Made by a program: the position numbers and the translations under genes. A model generated the notes under the pieces. That model was given only the letters and a program-made list of their open reading frames with translations. It was not told the DNA's origin and ran no database searches. This document shows, one piece after another, positions 17,337 through 28,136 of a DNA stretch of 43,354 nucleotides. Every line of letters begins with the position of its first letter. The stretch's first letter is position 1. This DNA comes from Sphingopyxis sp. HIX. Lineage in GTDB: Bacteria > Pseudomonadota > Alphaproteobacteria > Sphingomonadales > Sphingomonadaceae. The stretch lies in NCBI RefSeq assembly GCF_001468285.1, contig NZ_LNSB01000047.1:1-43354 (forward strand), read 5' to 3'.

Positions 17337-18226
17337 TGGGCCATCCTGCACCTCTGGTCGCCCCGCAGTCGGGCCTCGCCGCCGCGCTCAACAAGCTGCT
17401 CGGCAAGGACCTGCTGGCGCACGATTTCGCCGCCGACGAGGACAGCATCACGGTCGATCGCGACGCGATAGCGGCGGTGATGATCGCGCTGCGCGACAAT
17501 CTCGAATATCAGCAGATGATGGAGATCGCCGGGGTCGACTATCCCGAGCGCGCCGAGCGTTTCGAGGTCGTCTATCACCTCTTGAGCGTCACCAGGAACC
17601 ACCGCCTGCGCGTCCGCGTCACCACCGACGAGGCGACCCCGGTCCCGACGATCGTGCCCGTGTGGCCGAATGCCGGCTGGCTCGAGCGCGAAGTGTTCGA
17701 CATGTATGGCGTGCTCTTCGCGGGCAACCCCGACCTCCGCCGCATCCTGACCGACTATGGTTTCCAGGGGCATCCGCAGCGCAAGGACTTCCCGCTGACC
17801 GGCTATACCGAGCTGCGCTACAGCGAAGAGGACAAGCGCGTGGTCTATGAGCCGGTGAAGCTGGCGCAGGATTTCCGCAACTTCGACTTCCTCTCGCCCT
17901 GGGAAGGCGCCGATTATGTGCTGCCCGGCGACGAAAAGGCCGGCGGCACCGGCGAAGCGCCGGGCAAGGGCGCGCCGACGCCGCTGACCGCGAAAGAGGT
18001 CAAGGCCGCCGACGACAAGGCGAAGGCCCCGCCGCCGCCGACTCCCAAGACCACGGAAAAACCCGAGCAGACCGGGGCAGGGGCCAAGGCGAACATCAAG
18101 GCAGCCAAGACCAGCCGCGACGGTGCGAAGGCCAAGCCGGCGACCAAGCCCGCCAAGACCCCGGCGACCGAAAAGGCGCCCGCCAAACCCCGCGCCCCGC
18201 GCAAGCCTAAAGGAGGCGACGCATGA
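17336..18226 (+). CDS. nuoC: NADH-quinone oxidoreductase subunit C with Lys/Pro/Ala-rich tail
   Basis: A 296-residue NuoC (30 kDa subunit) of the peripheral arm that pairs with NuoD. The conserved core is in the first 200 residues: [44 protein letters not shown] and [12 protein letters not shown], ending [18 protein letters not shown]. From about residue 200 to the end is a low-complexity, strongly basic extension full of Lys, Ala, Pro and Thr (such as [19 protein letters not shown]). NuoC proteins usually stop near 200 residues, so about 95 residues are extra. The tail looks disordered and could bind acidic lipid, RNA or a neighbouring subunit. Start TGATG, end ATGA, coupled on both sides. 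Confidence 0.94.
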   Translation: MGHPAPLVAPQSGLAAALNKLLGKDLLAHDFAADEDSITVDRDAIAAVMIALRDNLEYQQMMEIAGVDYPERAERFEVVYHLLSVTRNHRLRVRVTTDEATPVPTIVPVWPNAGWLEREVFDMYGVLFAGNPDLRRILTDYGFQGHPQRKDFPLTGYTELRYSEEDKRVVYEPVKLAQDFRNFDFLSPWEGADYVLPGDEKAGGTGEAPGKGAPTPLTAKEVKAADDKAKAPPPPTPKTTEKPEQTGAGAKANIKAAKTSRDGAKAKPATKPAKTPATEKAPAKPRAPRKPKGGDA

Positions 18227-19479
18227 CCGACTCTCCTCAGGTCAAGCACCACGGCAGCGATATGTTCGAGGGCTATCCGGTCGATACCGCCGATACCGCG
18301 GGCGACCAGACCGTCACCAACTACACGATCAACTTCGGCCCGCAGCACCCCGCGGCGCACGGCGTGTTGCGCATGGTGATGGAGCTCGACGGCGAGATCA
18401 TCGAGCGCGTCGACCCGCACGTCGGCCTGCTCCACCGCGGCACCGAAAAGCTGATCGAGTATAAGACCTATCTGCAGGCTTTGCCCTATTTCGACCGGCT
18501 CGACTATTGCTCGCCGCTCGGCATGGAGCACTCGTACGTGCTCGCGATCGAGAAATTGCTCGATCTCGAGGTGCCGGCGCGTGCGCAATATCTCCGCACC
18601 CTGTTCGCCGAGCTGACGCGCATCTGCAATCACATGCTCAACATCGGGTCGCACGTCATGGACGTCGGCGCGATGACGCCGAACCTGTGGATTTTCGAGC
18701 TGCGCGAGGATTGCCTCAACTTCTTCGAACGCGCCTCGGGTGCGCGCATGCACAGCGCGTACTTCCGCCCCGGCGGCGTTCATCAGGACGTGCCGGAGAA
18801 GCTGCTCGTCGACATCGGCGAATGGTGCGACAAGCGCCTGCCCGAACTCTTCGGCGACGCGATGAGCCTCGTCATCGACAACCGCATCTTCAAGCAGCGC
18901 AACGTCGATATCGCGACGGTGAGCAAGGAAGACGCGCTCGCCTGGGGCTTCTCGGGCCCGATGATCCGCGGCAGCGGCATCGCGTGGGACCTGCGCAAGT
19001 CGCAGCCCTATGACGCCTATGCCAAGATGGACTTCGACGTGCCCGTCGGCACCCGCGGCGACTGCTACGACCGCTTTATGGTGCGCGTCGAGGAAGTCTA
19101 TCAGTCGGCGAAGATCATCAAGCAGTGCCTGCGCGACATGCCCACCGGCCCGATCGCCAGCCTCGACCGCAAGGTCGTCCCGCCCAAGCGCGGCGAGATG
19201 AAGCAGTCGATGGAATCGCTGATCCATCACTTCAAGCTCTACACCGAGGGCTTCCACGTCCCCGCGGGCGAGGTCTATGTCGCGACCGAAAGCCCCAAGG
19301 GCGAATTCGGCGTCTATCTGGTCAGCGACGGCACCAACAAGCCGTACCGCTGCAAGATCCGCCCGACCGCGTTCAGCCATCTCCAGGCGATGGATTTCAT
19401 GTGCAAGGGCCATATGCTCGCCGACACCACCGCGATCATCGGCGCGATCGACGTCGTGTTCGGGGAGTGCGACCGGTGA
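18223..19479 (+). CDS. nuoD: NADH-quinone oxidoreductase subunit D
   Basis: A 418-residue NuoD (49 kDa subunit), which builds the ubiquinone pocket with NuoB and descends from the hydrogenase large subunit. The quinone-contacting residues expected from the Thermus structure are present: H46 in [12 protein letters not shown] and Y95 in [10 protein letters not shown]. Further landmarks are [25 protein letters not shown] and the C-terminal VFGECDR. It is separate from nuoC, not fused as in E. coli. The stop overlaps a GTG start of the 61-aa gene that follows. Confidence 0.97.
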   Translation: MTDSPQVKHHGSDMFEGYPVDTADTAGDQTVTNYTINFGPQHPAAHGVLRMVMELDGEIIERVDPHVGLLHRGTEKLIEYKTYLQALPYFDRLDYCSPLGMEHSYVLAIEKLLDLEVPARAQYLRTLFAELTRICNHMLNIGSHVMDVGAMTPNLWIFELREDCLNFFERASGARMHSAYFRPGGVHQDVPEKLLVDIGEWCDKRLPELFGDAMSLVIDNRIFKQRNVDIATVSKEDALAWGFSGPMIRGSGIAWDLRKSQPYDAYAKMDFDVPVGTRGDCYDRFMVRVEEVYQSAKIIKQCLRDMPTGPIASLDRKVVPPKRGEMKQSMESLIHHFKLYTEGFHVPAGEVYVATESPKGEFGVYLVSDGTNKPYRCKIRPTAFSHLQAMDFMCKGHMLADTTAIIGAIDVVFGECDR

Positions 19480-19661
19480 GGATGCTGAACGTCGCGAGAA
19501 TCATCGTCGCAATAGGATTGGCTGCATATTTGATTGCCAAATATGCCTTCGACGCCGCCGGATTGGATGCGTATCGCGACACTCTCTGGGTGGCTATCAT
19601 CGCCGTTATCCTGCTCGACTGGATATCGGTCCGCAGAAGGAAAGAAGCGTCTCATGGCTGA
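19476..19661 (+). CDS. Small two-helix membrane protein inside the nuo operon (61 aa)
   Basis: A 61-residue protein between nuoD and nuoE. GTG 19476 is preferred: it overlaps the nuoD stop (GTGA) and GGGGAG lies eight bases upstream; ATG 19482 is the alternative. Two hydrophobic helices are seen (about residues 6-22 and 37-51), with a basic end [10 protein letters not shown]. The 3' end overlaps the nuoE start by eight bases. Base composition is visibly less GC-rich than the nuo genes. I do not recognise the family. It could be a complex I accessory or assembly factor, or a passenger gene. Confidence 0.7.
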   Translation: MRMLNVARIIVAIGLAAYLIAKYAFDAAGLDAYRDTLWVAIIAVILLDWISVRRRKEASHG

Positions 19662-20322
19662 CGCACCCCAAATCCCCGACGAGGCCGAAGTCCGCGCGCG
19701 CTGGGGCGCGTTCGCCTGGACCGCCGAAAATGCCGAGCAGGCAAAGACCGTCATCGCGCGCTACCCCGCGGGGCGCCAGCGTTCGGCGGTGATGCCTTTG
19801 CTCGACCTCGCGCAGCGCCAGGTCGGCGCCGAGACGAACACCCAGGGCTGGCTGCCCGTGCCGGTGATCGAATATGTCGCGGCGCAGCTCGATATGCCCT
19901 TCATCCGCGCCTATGAGGTCGCGACCTTCTATACCATGTACAATATGGCGCCGGTGGGCCGCTATCATGTGCAGGTCTGCGGCACGACGCCGTGCCTGCT
20001 GCGCGGCTCGGACGATGTGATGGCGGCGTGCAAGAACCGCGGCATGGCCAAGGGCAAGACCACCCCCGACGGGCTGTTCACGCTGACCGAGGTCGAGTGC
20101 ATGGGGACCTGCACCAACGCGCCGATGGTCCAGATCAACGACGATAATTACGAAGACCTCGATTTCGATCGCATGGCCGCAATCCTCGACGCGCTCGCCG
20201 CGGGCGAGACGCCGAAGGCGGGAACGCAGATCCCCGGGCGTCACACCAGCGAGCCCGAGGGCGGCCCGACGACGCTCGTCGAAATGGTGTCGGCGAACCA
20301 CGACTACCGGAAGGAATGGTGA
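19654..20322 (+). CDS. nuoE: NADH-quinone oxidoreductase subunit E
   Basis: A 222-residue NuoE (24 kDa subunit) of the NADH-dehydrogenase module, with a thioredoxin-like fold holding [2Fe-2S] cluster N1a. The four ligands are C109 and C114 in VCGTTPC and C149 and C153 in ECMGTC. The helical N-terminal part includes VPVIEYVAAQLDMPFIRAYEVATFYTMY. The tail beyond residue 180 (GETPKAGTQIPGRHTSEPEGG) is typical of alphaproteobacterial forms. ATG 19654 is supported by AAGGA upstream; the frame is open to 19534 but upstream codons belong to the 61-aa gene region. Confidence 0.96.
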   Translation: MADAPQIPDEAEVRARWGAFAWTAENAEQAKTVIARYPAGRQRSAVMPLLDLAQRQVGAETNTQGWLPVPVIEYVAAQLDMPFIRAYEVATFYTMYNMAPVGRYHVQVCGTTPCLLRGSDDVMAACKNRGMAKGKTTPDGLFTLTEVECMGTCTNAPMVQINDDNYEDLDFDRMAAILDALAAGETPKAGTQIPGRHTSEPEGGPTTLVEMVSANHDYRKEW

Positions 20323-20323
20323 G

Positions 20324-20485
20324 ATGACCCAGAAGGACATCATCCTCATCCTCGCGGTGATCGGCGCCTTCGCGGTGCTCGGTTTCGTGCTGCGGCTGGC
20401 TTTCGCCTTGCTCTTTCCGCTGCTCCTCATCGGGCTCGGCGTGATTATCTATCTGGTGCTCCAGAAAAATAGTGGGAGCCGCTAG
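20324..20485 (+). CDS. Tiny hydrophobic membrane protein between nuoE and nuoF (53 aa)
   Basis: A 53-residue protein starting MTQKDIILILAVIGAFAVLG. AAGGA lies nine bases before the ATG, at the end of nuoE. Almost all of residues 6-46 is hydrophobic, enough for one long or two short membrane helices, with R27 near the middle; the tail QKNSGSR is polar. Its TAG stop directly abuts the nuoF ATG. Spacing, ribosome binding site and composition all support a real gene. Unknown family; small supernumerary subunit or assembly factor are possibilities. Confidence 0.7.
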   Translation: MTQKDIILILAVIGAFAVLGFVLRLAFALLFPLLLIGLGVIIYLVLQKNSGSR

Positions 20486-21768
<1,283 letters not shown>

Positions 21769-21772
<4 letters not shown>

Positions 21773-22473
21773 AATTCGCCGCGCCGTTCCTTGCCTTTGC
21801 GGTCATCGCCGCAGCGACCGTGCCGACCGATGCGTCGGCGCAGCGCACCGGCACGCGTATCGGCAAGACCGCGACCAAATATGATACGAACGAGACCATG
21901 GCGCTGGTCACGGCGTGCATGGCGGAGCGGCGCAACGCGATCTCGCGCGAGATTCTCTCGACCTTGCCCGGCACCGACGCCGAATATCGCGTGATGCTGC
22001 GCAGCGAGGGGCCGCTCGGCATCTGCATGGACGACGAGCGTTTCGTGCTCGACGGCAAGAAGCTCGAATTCACCGGACGGGCGCTGCGGCCGTCGCTCGG
22101 AGTCGCGGTCGCGCGCGGGCTGATTGCCGGCACGGGCGGCAAGGCGTCGGTTCGGGCGAGCGAGAAGCCCTGGTTCGCCGAAGCGCTCGACGCGCTGCCC
22201 GATGACGAAACGCTCGATGCCCCGCTGCTCGCGCTGTTCGAAATGGGAGACTGCCTCGTCAGCCGCGAAAGCGCGGGCGCGATCGAACTGGTCGTGTCCG
22301 AACCCGGCAAGGGCGGGCAGGGGCCGGCGATGCGCAAGCTGATTCCGCACCTGTCGCACTGCGTGGTGGCGGGTCAGGAGATCGAAATCACGCCGGAGGT
22401 GCTGCGCTTCGCCGTGGCCGAGCCGATCGTCCATCGTTTTCAGCCGGTTGTCGAAGTGGGAGCTACGCAATGA
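21769..22473 (+). CDS. Exported protein with two Cys-x35-Cys modules (234 aa)
   Basis: A 234-residue unrecognised protein inserted after nuoF. A signal peptide ([24 protein letters not shown], cleavage likely before Q25) sends it to the periplasm. The mature protein holds two similar modules: C50 and C86 in the first ([15 protein letters not shown] ... LGICM) and C162 and C198 in the second ([15 protein letters not shown] ... SHCV), both pairs 36 apart. The next gene repeats the design. It overlaps nuoF (ATGA) and the 228-aa gene (ATGA), so it is translated with complex I genes. Disulphides within modules are likely. Function unknown. Confidence 0.75.
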
Positions 22474-23156
22474 TCACGCTTGCATTTGCCCTTCTTGCTG
22501 CAGCGCAGGCGCCGCAGAACAGCAACCCGTCGGTGACCCCGCCGTCGAGCATGGGTCGCTGGGACGAACACCGCAAACTTCGCGAAAAGATGGACCGGCA
22601 GGACGAGACGCGCGCGGCTTCGGCGCAGCGGCTGGTGCCCAAGCAGCAGGTCATGAACGATTTCGCCGCCTGCATCTGGCGTCAGTCGCCCGATCGTGCG
22701 CGCGCCGCGCTCGGCACCGCGATCGACACTCCGGCGGAGCGCGCCGCGCTCGTTTCGGTCGCCGCGTTCGATTCCTGCAGCGATGCACCGTATATCAGCG
22801 GTCATAGCGGCGAGTTCCGCGGCGCCCTGGCCGAGAGCGCAATCCACGCCGACCAGGGCCGCCGGGCGCGGCTCGGTGCACTGGCTCCCGTTGCCGCGAC
22901 CCGCGTGCCCATCGCAAAGGGCCGCAGCTTCGTCGCCAGCTTTTCGAGCTGCATCGCTTCGGCCGACCCCGCCGGGTCGCTCGCGCTGCTCGGCACGGCG
23001 CTCGGCTCGCCCGAAGAGGTTGCCGCCATTCGGGCGATGGGCACCGCCTTGTCGGACTGCATGCCCGAGGGCGCGAAATATGGCGTCGACGTGCGCGACG
23101 TGCGCAATCACATCGCCGACGCATTGTATCGAATGAGTGAGGTGCCGGGTGCCTAA
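22470..23156 (+). CDS. Exported protein with two Cys-x35-Cys modules (228 aa)
   Basis: A 228-residue relative of the preceding gene. A short signal peptide ([14 protein letters not shown]) is followed by a charged linker with RWDEHRKLREKMDRQDE. Two modules come next: C68 and C103 (AACIWRQSPDRARAAL ... FDSCS) and C161 and C197 (SSCIASADPAGSLALLGTA ... LSDCM), spaced 35 and 36. Each module ends in a helix such as DVRNHIADALYR. It begins inside the upstream stop (ATGA) and its TAA lies eight bases into nuoG. Periplasmic location is inferred from the signal peptide. I know no named family for it. Confidence 0.75.
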   Translation: MITLAFALLAAAQAPQNSNPSVTPPSSMGRWDEHRKLREKMDRQDETRAASAQRLVPKQQVMNDFAACIWRQSPDRARAALGTAIDTPAERAALVSVAAFDSCSDAPYISGHSGEFRGALAESAIHADQGRRARLGALAPVAATRVPIAKGRSFVASFSSCIASADPAGSLALLGTALGSPEEVAAIRAMGTALSDCMPEGAKYGVDVRDVRNHIADALYRMSEVPGA

Positions 23157-25161
23157 AGTTACCGTTGATGGCGTAGAACTCGACGTCCCGCAGGGCGCGA
23201 CCGTCCTGCAGGCGTGCGAGCTGGCGGGGAAGGAAATCCCGCGCTTCTGCTATCACGAACGTCTGTCGATCGCGGGCAATTGCCGCATGTGCCTGGTCGA
23301 GGTCGCTCCGGGCCCGCCGAAGCCGCAGGCGAGCTGCGCGCTGCCCGCCGCCGAGGGCCAGATCATCAAGACCGACAGCCCGATGGTGAAGAAGGCGCGC
23401 GAAGGGGTGATGGAGTTCCTGCTCATCAACCACCCGCTCGACTGCCCGATCTGCGACCAGGGCGGCGAGTGCGACCTGCAGGACCAGTCGGTCGCCTATG
23501 GCCGCGGCGCGACGCGCTATGACGAGAACAAGCGCGCGGTGACCGAGAAATATATGGGCCCCATCGTCAAGACGGTGATGACCCGCTGCATCCAGTGCAC
23601 GCGCTGCGTCCGCTTCGCGGAGGAAGTCGCGGGCGTCGAGGATATCGGCGCGATCTATCGCGGCGAGAATATGCAGATCACGAGCTATCTCGAAAACGCC
23701 GTGCAGAGCGAACTGTCGGGCAATGTCGTCGACCTCTGCCCGGTCGGCGCGCTGACCAGCAAGCCCTACGCGTTCGAGGCGCGGCCGTGGGAACTCACCA
23801 AGACGCTCGGCATCGACATGATGGATGCGGTCGGCACCAACGTCCGCATCGACGCGCGCGGGCGCCAGGTGCTGCGCGTGCTGCCGCGTGTGAACGACGA
23901 TGTGAACGAGGAATGGGCGAGCGACAAGACGCGCCACCACGTCGACGGCCTGGTCCGCCGCCGCCTCGATCGCCCTTATGTGCGCAAGGACGGGGCGCTC
24001 GTCGAAGCAAGCTGGGCCGAGGCCTTTGCCGCGATCAAGGCGGTGAACGCGGGTTCGTCGATCGCCGCCATCGCCGGCGACCTCGCCGATTGCGAGACGA
24101 TGTTCGCGGCCAAGGCGCTGGTGACCGCGCTCGGCGGCAGCTTGCTCGAAGGGCGCCAGACCGGGCTCGATTACGACGTCACCAGCCTGTCGGCGGTCAA
24201 TTTCAACACGACGATCGCCGAGGCCGAAAATGCCGACGTGATCCTGCTCGTCGGCACGAATCTGCGCTGGGAAGCGCCGCTGATCAACACGCGCGTCCGC
24301 AAGGCGGTGTGGAAGAAGGGCGCCAAGGTCTTCGCCATCGGCCCCGAAACCGACCTCACCTACAAGACCGAATGGCTCGGCGACGACGCGTCGCTCGTCG
24401 CGAAGCTGCCGGCGCATGTCACCGACGCGCTGAAGGGCGCGGAGCGGCCGATGCTGGTCTTCGGCGGCGGCGCGCTGTCGGTGCCCGGCGTCCACGGCGC
24501 GGGCCTTGCGCTCGCCAAGGCCGTCGATGCCGTCAAGGACGGCTGGAACGGCTATAATGTCGTGCATTTCTCGGCCGCGCGCATGGGTTCGCTGATGCTC
24601 GGCTACGGCCTGCCCGGCGGGATCAAGGACGTCATCGCGGCCAAGCCGAAGCTCGCCTTCTTCCTTGGCGCCGACGAGGTCGATTTCGCGGCGCTGCCCG
24701 GGACCTTCAAAGTCTATGTCGGCCACCATGGCGATAAAGGTGCGCACGCGGCCGACGCCATCCTGCCGGCGGCGGCGTGGACCGAAAAGGACTTCACCAC
24801 GGTCAACACCGAGGGCCGCGTCCAGCGCAGCGACAAGGCGGTGTTCGCCCCGGGCGACGCGCGCGAGGACTGGAGCATTTTCAGGGCTTTGGCCGACGCG
24901 CTCGGCGTCAGTCTCGGCTTCGACAGCTTTGCCGAATGCCGCGCCGCGATGATCGCCGCGGTGCCTGCGCTGGGTATTGAAGGTCTCGCCGATTACGGCT
25001 GGACGGTACCCAAGCTGCCGACCAAGCCCGAGGCGCGGACGATCCCGTCGCCGATCAAGGATTTCTACCTCACCAACGCCATCTGCCGCGCGTCGCCGAC
25101 GATGCAGCGCTGCTCGGAAGAGCTGATCCATGGCGTGGATTTTGCGGAGGCCGCGGAATGA
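23149..25161 (+). CDS. nuoG: NADH-quinone oxidoreductase subunit G
   Basis: A 670-residue NuoG (75 kDa subunit), the large iron-sulphur subunit of the NADH module. The N-terminal ferredoxin domain binds [2Fe-2S] N1b (C34, C45, C48, C63); H95, C99, C102 and C108 bind N5; C147, C150, C153 and C197 bind N4. The extra N7 motif of E. coli is absent, as in other alphaproteobacteria. A degenerate molybdopterin oxidoreductase domain makes up the rest. The start is GTG 23149, which gives MPKVTVDGVELDV; GAGG lies upstream, and an in-frame GTG at 23137 would add four residues. It overlaps the 228-aa gene by eight bases and the 46-aa gene by four. Confidence 0.95.
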   Translation: MPKVTVDGVELDVPQGATVLQACELAGKEIPRFCYHERLSIAGNCRMCLVEVAPGPPKPQASCALPAAEGQIIKTDSPMVKKAREGVMEFLLINHPLDCPICDQGGECDLQDQSVAYGRGATRYDENKRAVTEKYMGPIVKTVMTRCIQCTRCVRFAEEVAGVEDIGAIYRGENMQITSYLENAVQSELSGNVVDLCPVGALTSKPYAFEARPWELTKTLGIDMMDAVGTNVRIDARGRQVLRVLPRVNDDVNEEWASDKTRHHVDGLVRRRLDRPYVRKDGALVEASWAEAFAAIKAVNAGSSIAAIAGDLADCETMFAAKALVTALGGSLLEGRQTGLDYDVTSLSAVNFNTTIAEAENADVILLVGTNLRWEAPLINTRVRKAVWKKGAKVFAIGPETDLTYKTEWLGDDASLVAKLPAHVTDALKGAERPMLVFGGGALSVPGVHGAGLALAKAVDAVKDGWNGYNVVHFSAARMGSLMLGYGLPGGIKDVIAAKPKLAFFLGADEVDFAALPGTFKVYVGHHGDKGAHAADAILPAAAWTEKDFTTVNTEGRVQRSDKAVFAPGDAREDWSIFRALADALGVSLGFDSFAECRAAMIAAVPALGIEGLADYGWTVPKLPTKPEARTIPSPIKDFYLTNAICRASPTMQRCSEELIHGVDFAEAAE

Positions 25162-25298
25162 CCCCGGTACATGCGATTGCGTCCATCCTGTTCGTCGGGA
25201 TGGGCTATTCGGTCTGGCGGGGTTTCAACCCCAAGGGCAAGTCGGACAAGCCCGGCCCGCATAACGGCTGGCGCAACCAGGACGGCACGAAGAAATGA
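25158..25298 (+). CDS. Tiny protein between nuoG and nuoH (46 aa)
   Basis: A 46-residue frame linking nuoG and nuoH: its ATG lies in the nuoG stop (ATGA at 25158-25161) and its own stop lies in the nuoH start (ATGA at 25295-25298). GGAGG is at the end of nuoG, about eight bases upstream. The N-terminal half ([19 protein letters not shown]) is one membrane helix; the C-terminal half is polar and basic, rich in Gly, Lys, Asn and Pro, ending DGTKK. The perfect coupling on both sides argues that it is translated. It resembles single-helix supernumerary subunits only in layout; no homology is claimed. Confidence 0.7.
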   Translation: MTPVHAIASILFVGMGYSVWRGFNPKGKSDKPGPHNGWRNQDGTKK

Positions 25299-26347
25299 CC
25301 GAGGCCTTCATCTCCTGGGGCATGGACCCGACCTGGGCGTGGGGCGTCGCGACGATCGCGGGCATCCTGCTCATCGCGCTGCCGCTGATGCTCGCGGTCG
25401 CGATGATCATCTATGCCGACCGCAAGATCTGGGCGGCGATCGCGCTGCGCCGCGGCCCGAACGTCGTCGGCCCCTTCGGCCTGCTCCAGTCGTTCGCTGA
25501 CGGCCTGAAGGTGTTCCTGCAGGAAACGATCATCCCGACGTCGGCCAACCGCGGTCTGTTCCTGATCGCGCCGATCATCACCTTCACCGTCGCGCTGATG
25601 GCGTGGGCGGTGATCCCGTTCAATTCGGGCGCGGTGCTCGCCGACATCAACGTCGGGCTGCTCTACATCCTCGCGATCTCGTCGCTCGGCGTCTATGGCG
25701 TCATCCTGTCGGGCTGGGCGTCGAACTCGAAATATCCCTTCTTTTCCGCGCTCCGCGCCTCGGCGCAGATGATCAGCTATGAAGTGTCGATCGGGTTCAT
25801 CCTGATCGGCGTCGTGCTCTATGCCGACAGCTTCAACATGAACGCGATCGTGAAAGCGCAGGAAGGTCACGGCTTCGGCATCGTCAACGCCTTCGGCTTC
25901 AACCTTTTGCTCTTCCCGCTCGCGGTGATGTTCCTGATCTCGGCGCTCGCCGAAACCGCGCGCGCGCCGTTCGACCTGACCGAGGCCGAGAGCGAGCTCG
26001 TCGCGGGTTACCAGACCGAATATTCGTCGATGAGCTTCGCGCTCTTCTGGCTCGGCGAATATGCCAACGTCCTGCTGATGTGCACGCTCAACGCGGTGCT
26101 CTTCTGGGGCGGCTGGCTGCCGCCGCTCAACATCGACCTGATCCCCTGGTTCGACGTCCCGGGCGTGATCTGGCTGTTCGCGAAGATCCTCTTCTTCTTC
26201 TTCGTGTTCAGCTGGGTGAAGGCGACCGTGCCGCGATACCGCTACGACCAGCTGATGCGGCTGGGCTGGAAGGTCTTCCTGCCGATCTCGCTGATCTGGA
26301 TCTTCCTGATCTCGGGCTGGCTGATGCTGACGAGGTATGCGGCGTGA
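25295..26347 (+). CDS. nuoH: NADH-quinone oxidoreductase subunit H
   Basis: A 350-residue NuoH (ND1), the membrane subunit joining the peripheral arm to the proton-pumping arm and lining the quinone channel. Conserved segments include [71 protein letters not shown] and [17 protein letters not shown]. Eight membrane helices are expected. The start is fixed by the 4-base overlap with the 46-aa gene. The stop overlaps the GTG of the 125-aa gene. Confidence 0.97.
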   Translation: MTEAFISWGMDPTWAWGVATIAGILLIALPLMLAVAMIIYADRKIWAAIALRRGPNVVGPFGLLQSFADGLKVFLQETIIPTSANRGLFLIAPIITFTVALMAWAVIPFNSGAVLADINVGLLYILAISSLGVYGVILSGWASNSKYPFFSALRASAQMISYEVSIGFILIGVVLYADSFNMNAIVKAQEGHGFGIVNAFGFNLLLFPLAVMFLISALAETARAPFDLTEAESELVAGYQTEYSSMSFALFWLGEYANVLLMCTLNAVLFWGGWLPPLNIDLIPWFDVPGVIWLFAKILFFFFVFSWVKATVPRYRYDQLMRLGWKVFLPISLIWIFLISGWLMLTRYAA

Positions 26348-26721
26348 GCATCGCGGCTGCCTCTTTCCTTGCCGTCGTGCTGAATTGCACAGGGACCGTA
26401 TCGTCGGCGCCGCTGTGGTCGGAGTCGGCGAGCGAGTTCCAGTTGATCGTGGAGCCCGGCGACTTCTTTGGCGTCAAAGGCCCGTTCGAGAACGCCTTCG
26501 ACGATCGCAAGGTGTCGGGAGCCGCGGACGGCAGTCGCACGCTCACCGCCAGGCTGCCGGATTCTCCCGGAGCAACCTTCTCGGGGCGCCTCGGTAGCCT
26601 TTACGAAGAGAGCCCGTTCGTCTGGCAGGTCGTTGAAATCACATCCAAGGATGGTCGCGGCACACTTCAAATCGAAGGTAAGGCGACCTGCAAGTCGGAC
26701 AATCAAGTGAGCGCGCAATGA
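26344..26721 (+). CDS. Exported protein of unknown function between nuoH and nuoI (125 aa)
   Basis: A 125-residue protein starting at GTG 26344, overlapping the nuoH stop (GTGA) with GAGG about eight bases upstream. A short signal-like helix ([14 protein letters not shown]) is followed by a beta-rich hydrophilic part with [25 protein letters not shown] and a final [11 protein letters not shown]. Two cysteines, near residues 14 and 117, may pair or C14 may be the lipid site of an atypical lipoprotein. Base composition is less GC-rich than the surrounding nuo genes. The stop overlaps nuoI (ATGA). Unknown family. Confidence 0.68.
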   Translation: MSIAAASFLAVVLNCTGTVSSAPLWSESASEFQLIVEPGDFFGVKGPFENAFDDRKVSGAADGSRTLTARLPDSPGATFSGRLGSLYEESPFVWQVVEITSKDGRGTLQIEGKATCKSDNQVSAQ

Positions 26722-27206
26722 GTAGCATCGCCCATCTCGTCAAAAGCTTCACCTTGTGGGAGTTCGTGAAGGCGCACGCCCTCACGCTCAAATATTTCTT
26801 CAAGCCCAAGGCGACGATCAACTATCCGTTCGAGAAGAACCCGCTGTCGCCGCGTTTCCGCGGCGAGCATGCGCTGCGCCGTTATCCCAACGGCGAGGAA
26901 CGTTGCATCGCGTGTAAGCTCTGCGAAGCGGTGTGCCCGGCGCAGGCAATCACGATCGAGGCAGAGCCGCGCGACGACGGGTCGCGGCGCACGACGCGCT
27001 ACGACATCGACATGACCAAGTGCATCTATTGCGGCTTCTGCCAGGAAGCGTGCCCGGTCGATGCGATCGTCGAGGGGCCGAACTTCGAATTCGCGACCGA
27101 AACGCGCGAGGAACTGCTCTATGACAAGGCCAAATTGCTCGCCAATGGCGACAAATGGGAACGCGCGATCGCGGCGAATCTTGCCGTCGACGCGCCCTAT
27201 CGATAA
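26718..27206 (+). CDS. nuoI: NADH-quinone oxidoreductase subunit I
   Basis: A 162-residue NuoI (TYKY), a ferredoxin-like peripheral-arm subunit with [4Fe-4S] clusters N6a and N6b between NuoG and NuoB. Both ligand sets are intact: C63, C66, C69, C73 ([12 protein letters not shown], with C73 belonging to the other cluster) and C102, C105, C108, C112 ([12 protein letters not shown]). The N-terminal amphipathic part ([20 protein letters not shown]) lies on the membrane. Start overlaps the 125-aa gene (ATGA). Confidence 0.97.
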   Translation: MSSIAHLVKSFTLWEFVKAHALTLKYFFKPKATINYPFEKNPLSPRFRGEHALRRYPNGEERCIACKLCEAVCPAQAITIEAEPRDDGSRRTTRYDIDMTKCIYCGFCQEACPVDAIVEGPNFEFATETREELLYDKAKLLANGDKWERAIAANLAVDAPYR

Positions 27207-27218
27207 GGGCGCGCGCAC

Positions 27219-27830
27219 ATGATTCAGGTCGCTGCTTTCTGGCTCTTCGCCACCCTCGTGATCGCTTCGGCGGCGATGGTGATCTTTGCCCGCAACCCGG
27301 TCCACAGCGTGATGTGGCTGATCCTCGCCTTCTTCAACGCGGCGGGGCTGATGCTGCTCGCGGGGGCCGAGTTCATCGCGATGCTGCTCGTCATCGTCTA
27401 TGTCGGTGCGGTCGCGGTGCTGTTCCTCTTCGTCGTGATGATGCTCGACATCGATTTCGCCGAGCTGCGCGCGGGTTTCGTGCGCTACCTGCCCTTGGGT
27501 GCGCTCGTCGCGATCATCCTTGCGGCCGAGCTGGTCTTCGCGGTCGGCGCGTGGAGCGCGGGGGGCATCGACCTCGCCGCGCGCGCCGCGCCCGCGGTGA
27601 CCGACAAGAGCAATATCCAGCAGATCGGCGAACTGCTCTACACGAAATATATCTTCCTGTTCGAGGCGGCAGGCATCGTCCTGCTCGTCGCGATGATCGG
27701 CGCGATCGTGCTGACCCACCGCAGCCGCGGCGGCGTGCGCACCCAGAATATCTCGGCGCAGAACCAGCGCCGGCCCGAGGATGCGACGCGCCTCGTCGAT
27801 CCGGGCGTCGGGCAGGGGGTCCAGCTGTGA
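27219..27830 (+). CDS. nuoJ: NADH-quinone oxidoreductase subunit J
   Basis: A 203-residue NuoJ (ND6) of the membrane arm. It has five predicted helices, with the conserved third-helix region [28 protein letters not shown], whose pi-bulge rotates during turnover in solved structures. The hydrophilic C-terminal tail (about residues 171-203) is longer than in E. coli. It starts 12 bases after nuoI, and its stop overlaps the GTG of nuoK. Confidence 0.96.
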   Translation: MIQVAAFWLFATLVIASAAMVIFARNPVHSVMWLILAFFNAAGLMLLAGAEFIAMLLVIVYVGAVAVLFLFVVMMLDIDFAELRAGFVRYLPLGALVAIILAAELVFAVGAWSAGGIDLAARAAPAVTDKSNIQQIGELLYTKYIFLFEAAGIVLLVAMIGAIVLTHRSRGGVRTQNISAQNQRRPEDATRLVDPGVGQGVQL

Positions 27831-28132
27831 TTTCGGTCGGCCATTATCTCGCCGTTTCGGCGGTGCTGTTCACGCTCGGCGTGCTCGGCATCTTCATCAA
27901 CCGCAAGAATATCATCGTCATCCTGATGGCGATCGAGCTCATCCTGCTCGCGGTGAACATCAATCTCGTCGCGTTCAGCGCGGCGCTGGGCGACCTCGTG
28001 GGCCAGGTGTTCTCGATGTTCGTGCTGACCGTCGCCGCGGGCGAAGCGGCGATCGGCCTTGCCATTCTCGTGATCTATTTCCGCGGCCGCGGCACCATTG
28101 CGGTCGATGACGCCAACCGGATGAAGGGGTGA
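27827..28132 (+). CDS. nuoK: NADH-quinone oxidoreductase subunit K
   Basis: A 101-residue NuoK (ND4L) with three helices. Conserved acidic residues in the membrane are present in [12 protein letters not shown] and [12 protein letters not shown], part of the proton path. The GTG start at 27827 overlaps the nuoJ stop (GTGA), and AGGGGG sits at the right distance upstream. The end, VDDANRMKG, is typical. nuoL follows after four bases. Confidence 0.97.
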   Translation: MISVGHYLAVSAVLFTLGVLGIFINRKNIIVILMAIELILLAVNINLVAFSAALGDLVGQVFSMFVLTVAAGEAAIGLAILVIYFRGRGTIAVDDANRMKG

Positions 28133-28136
28133 GCCG

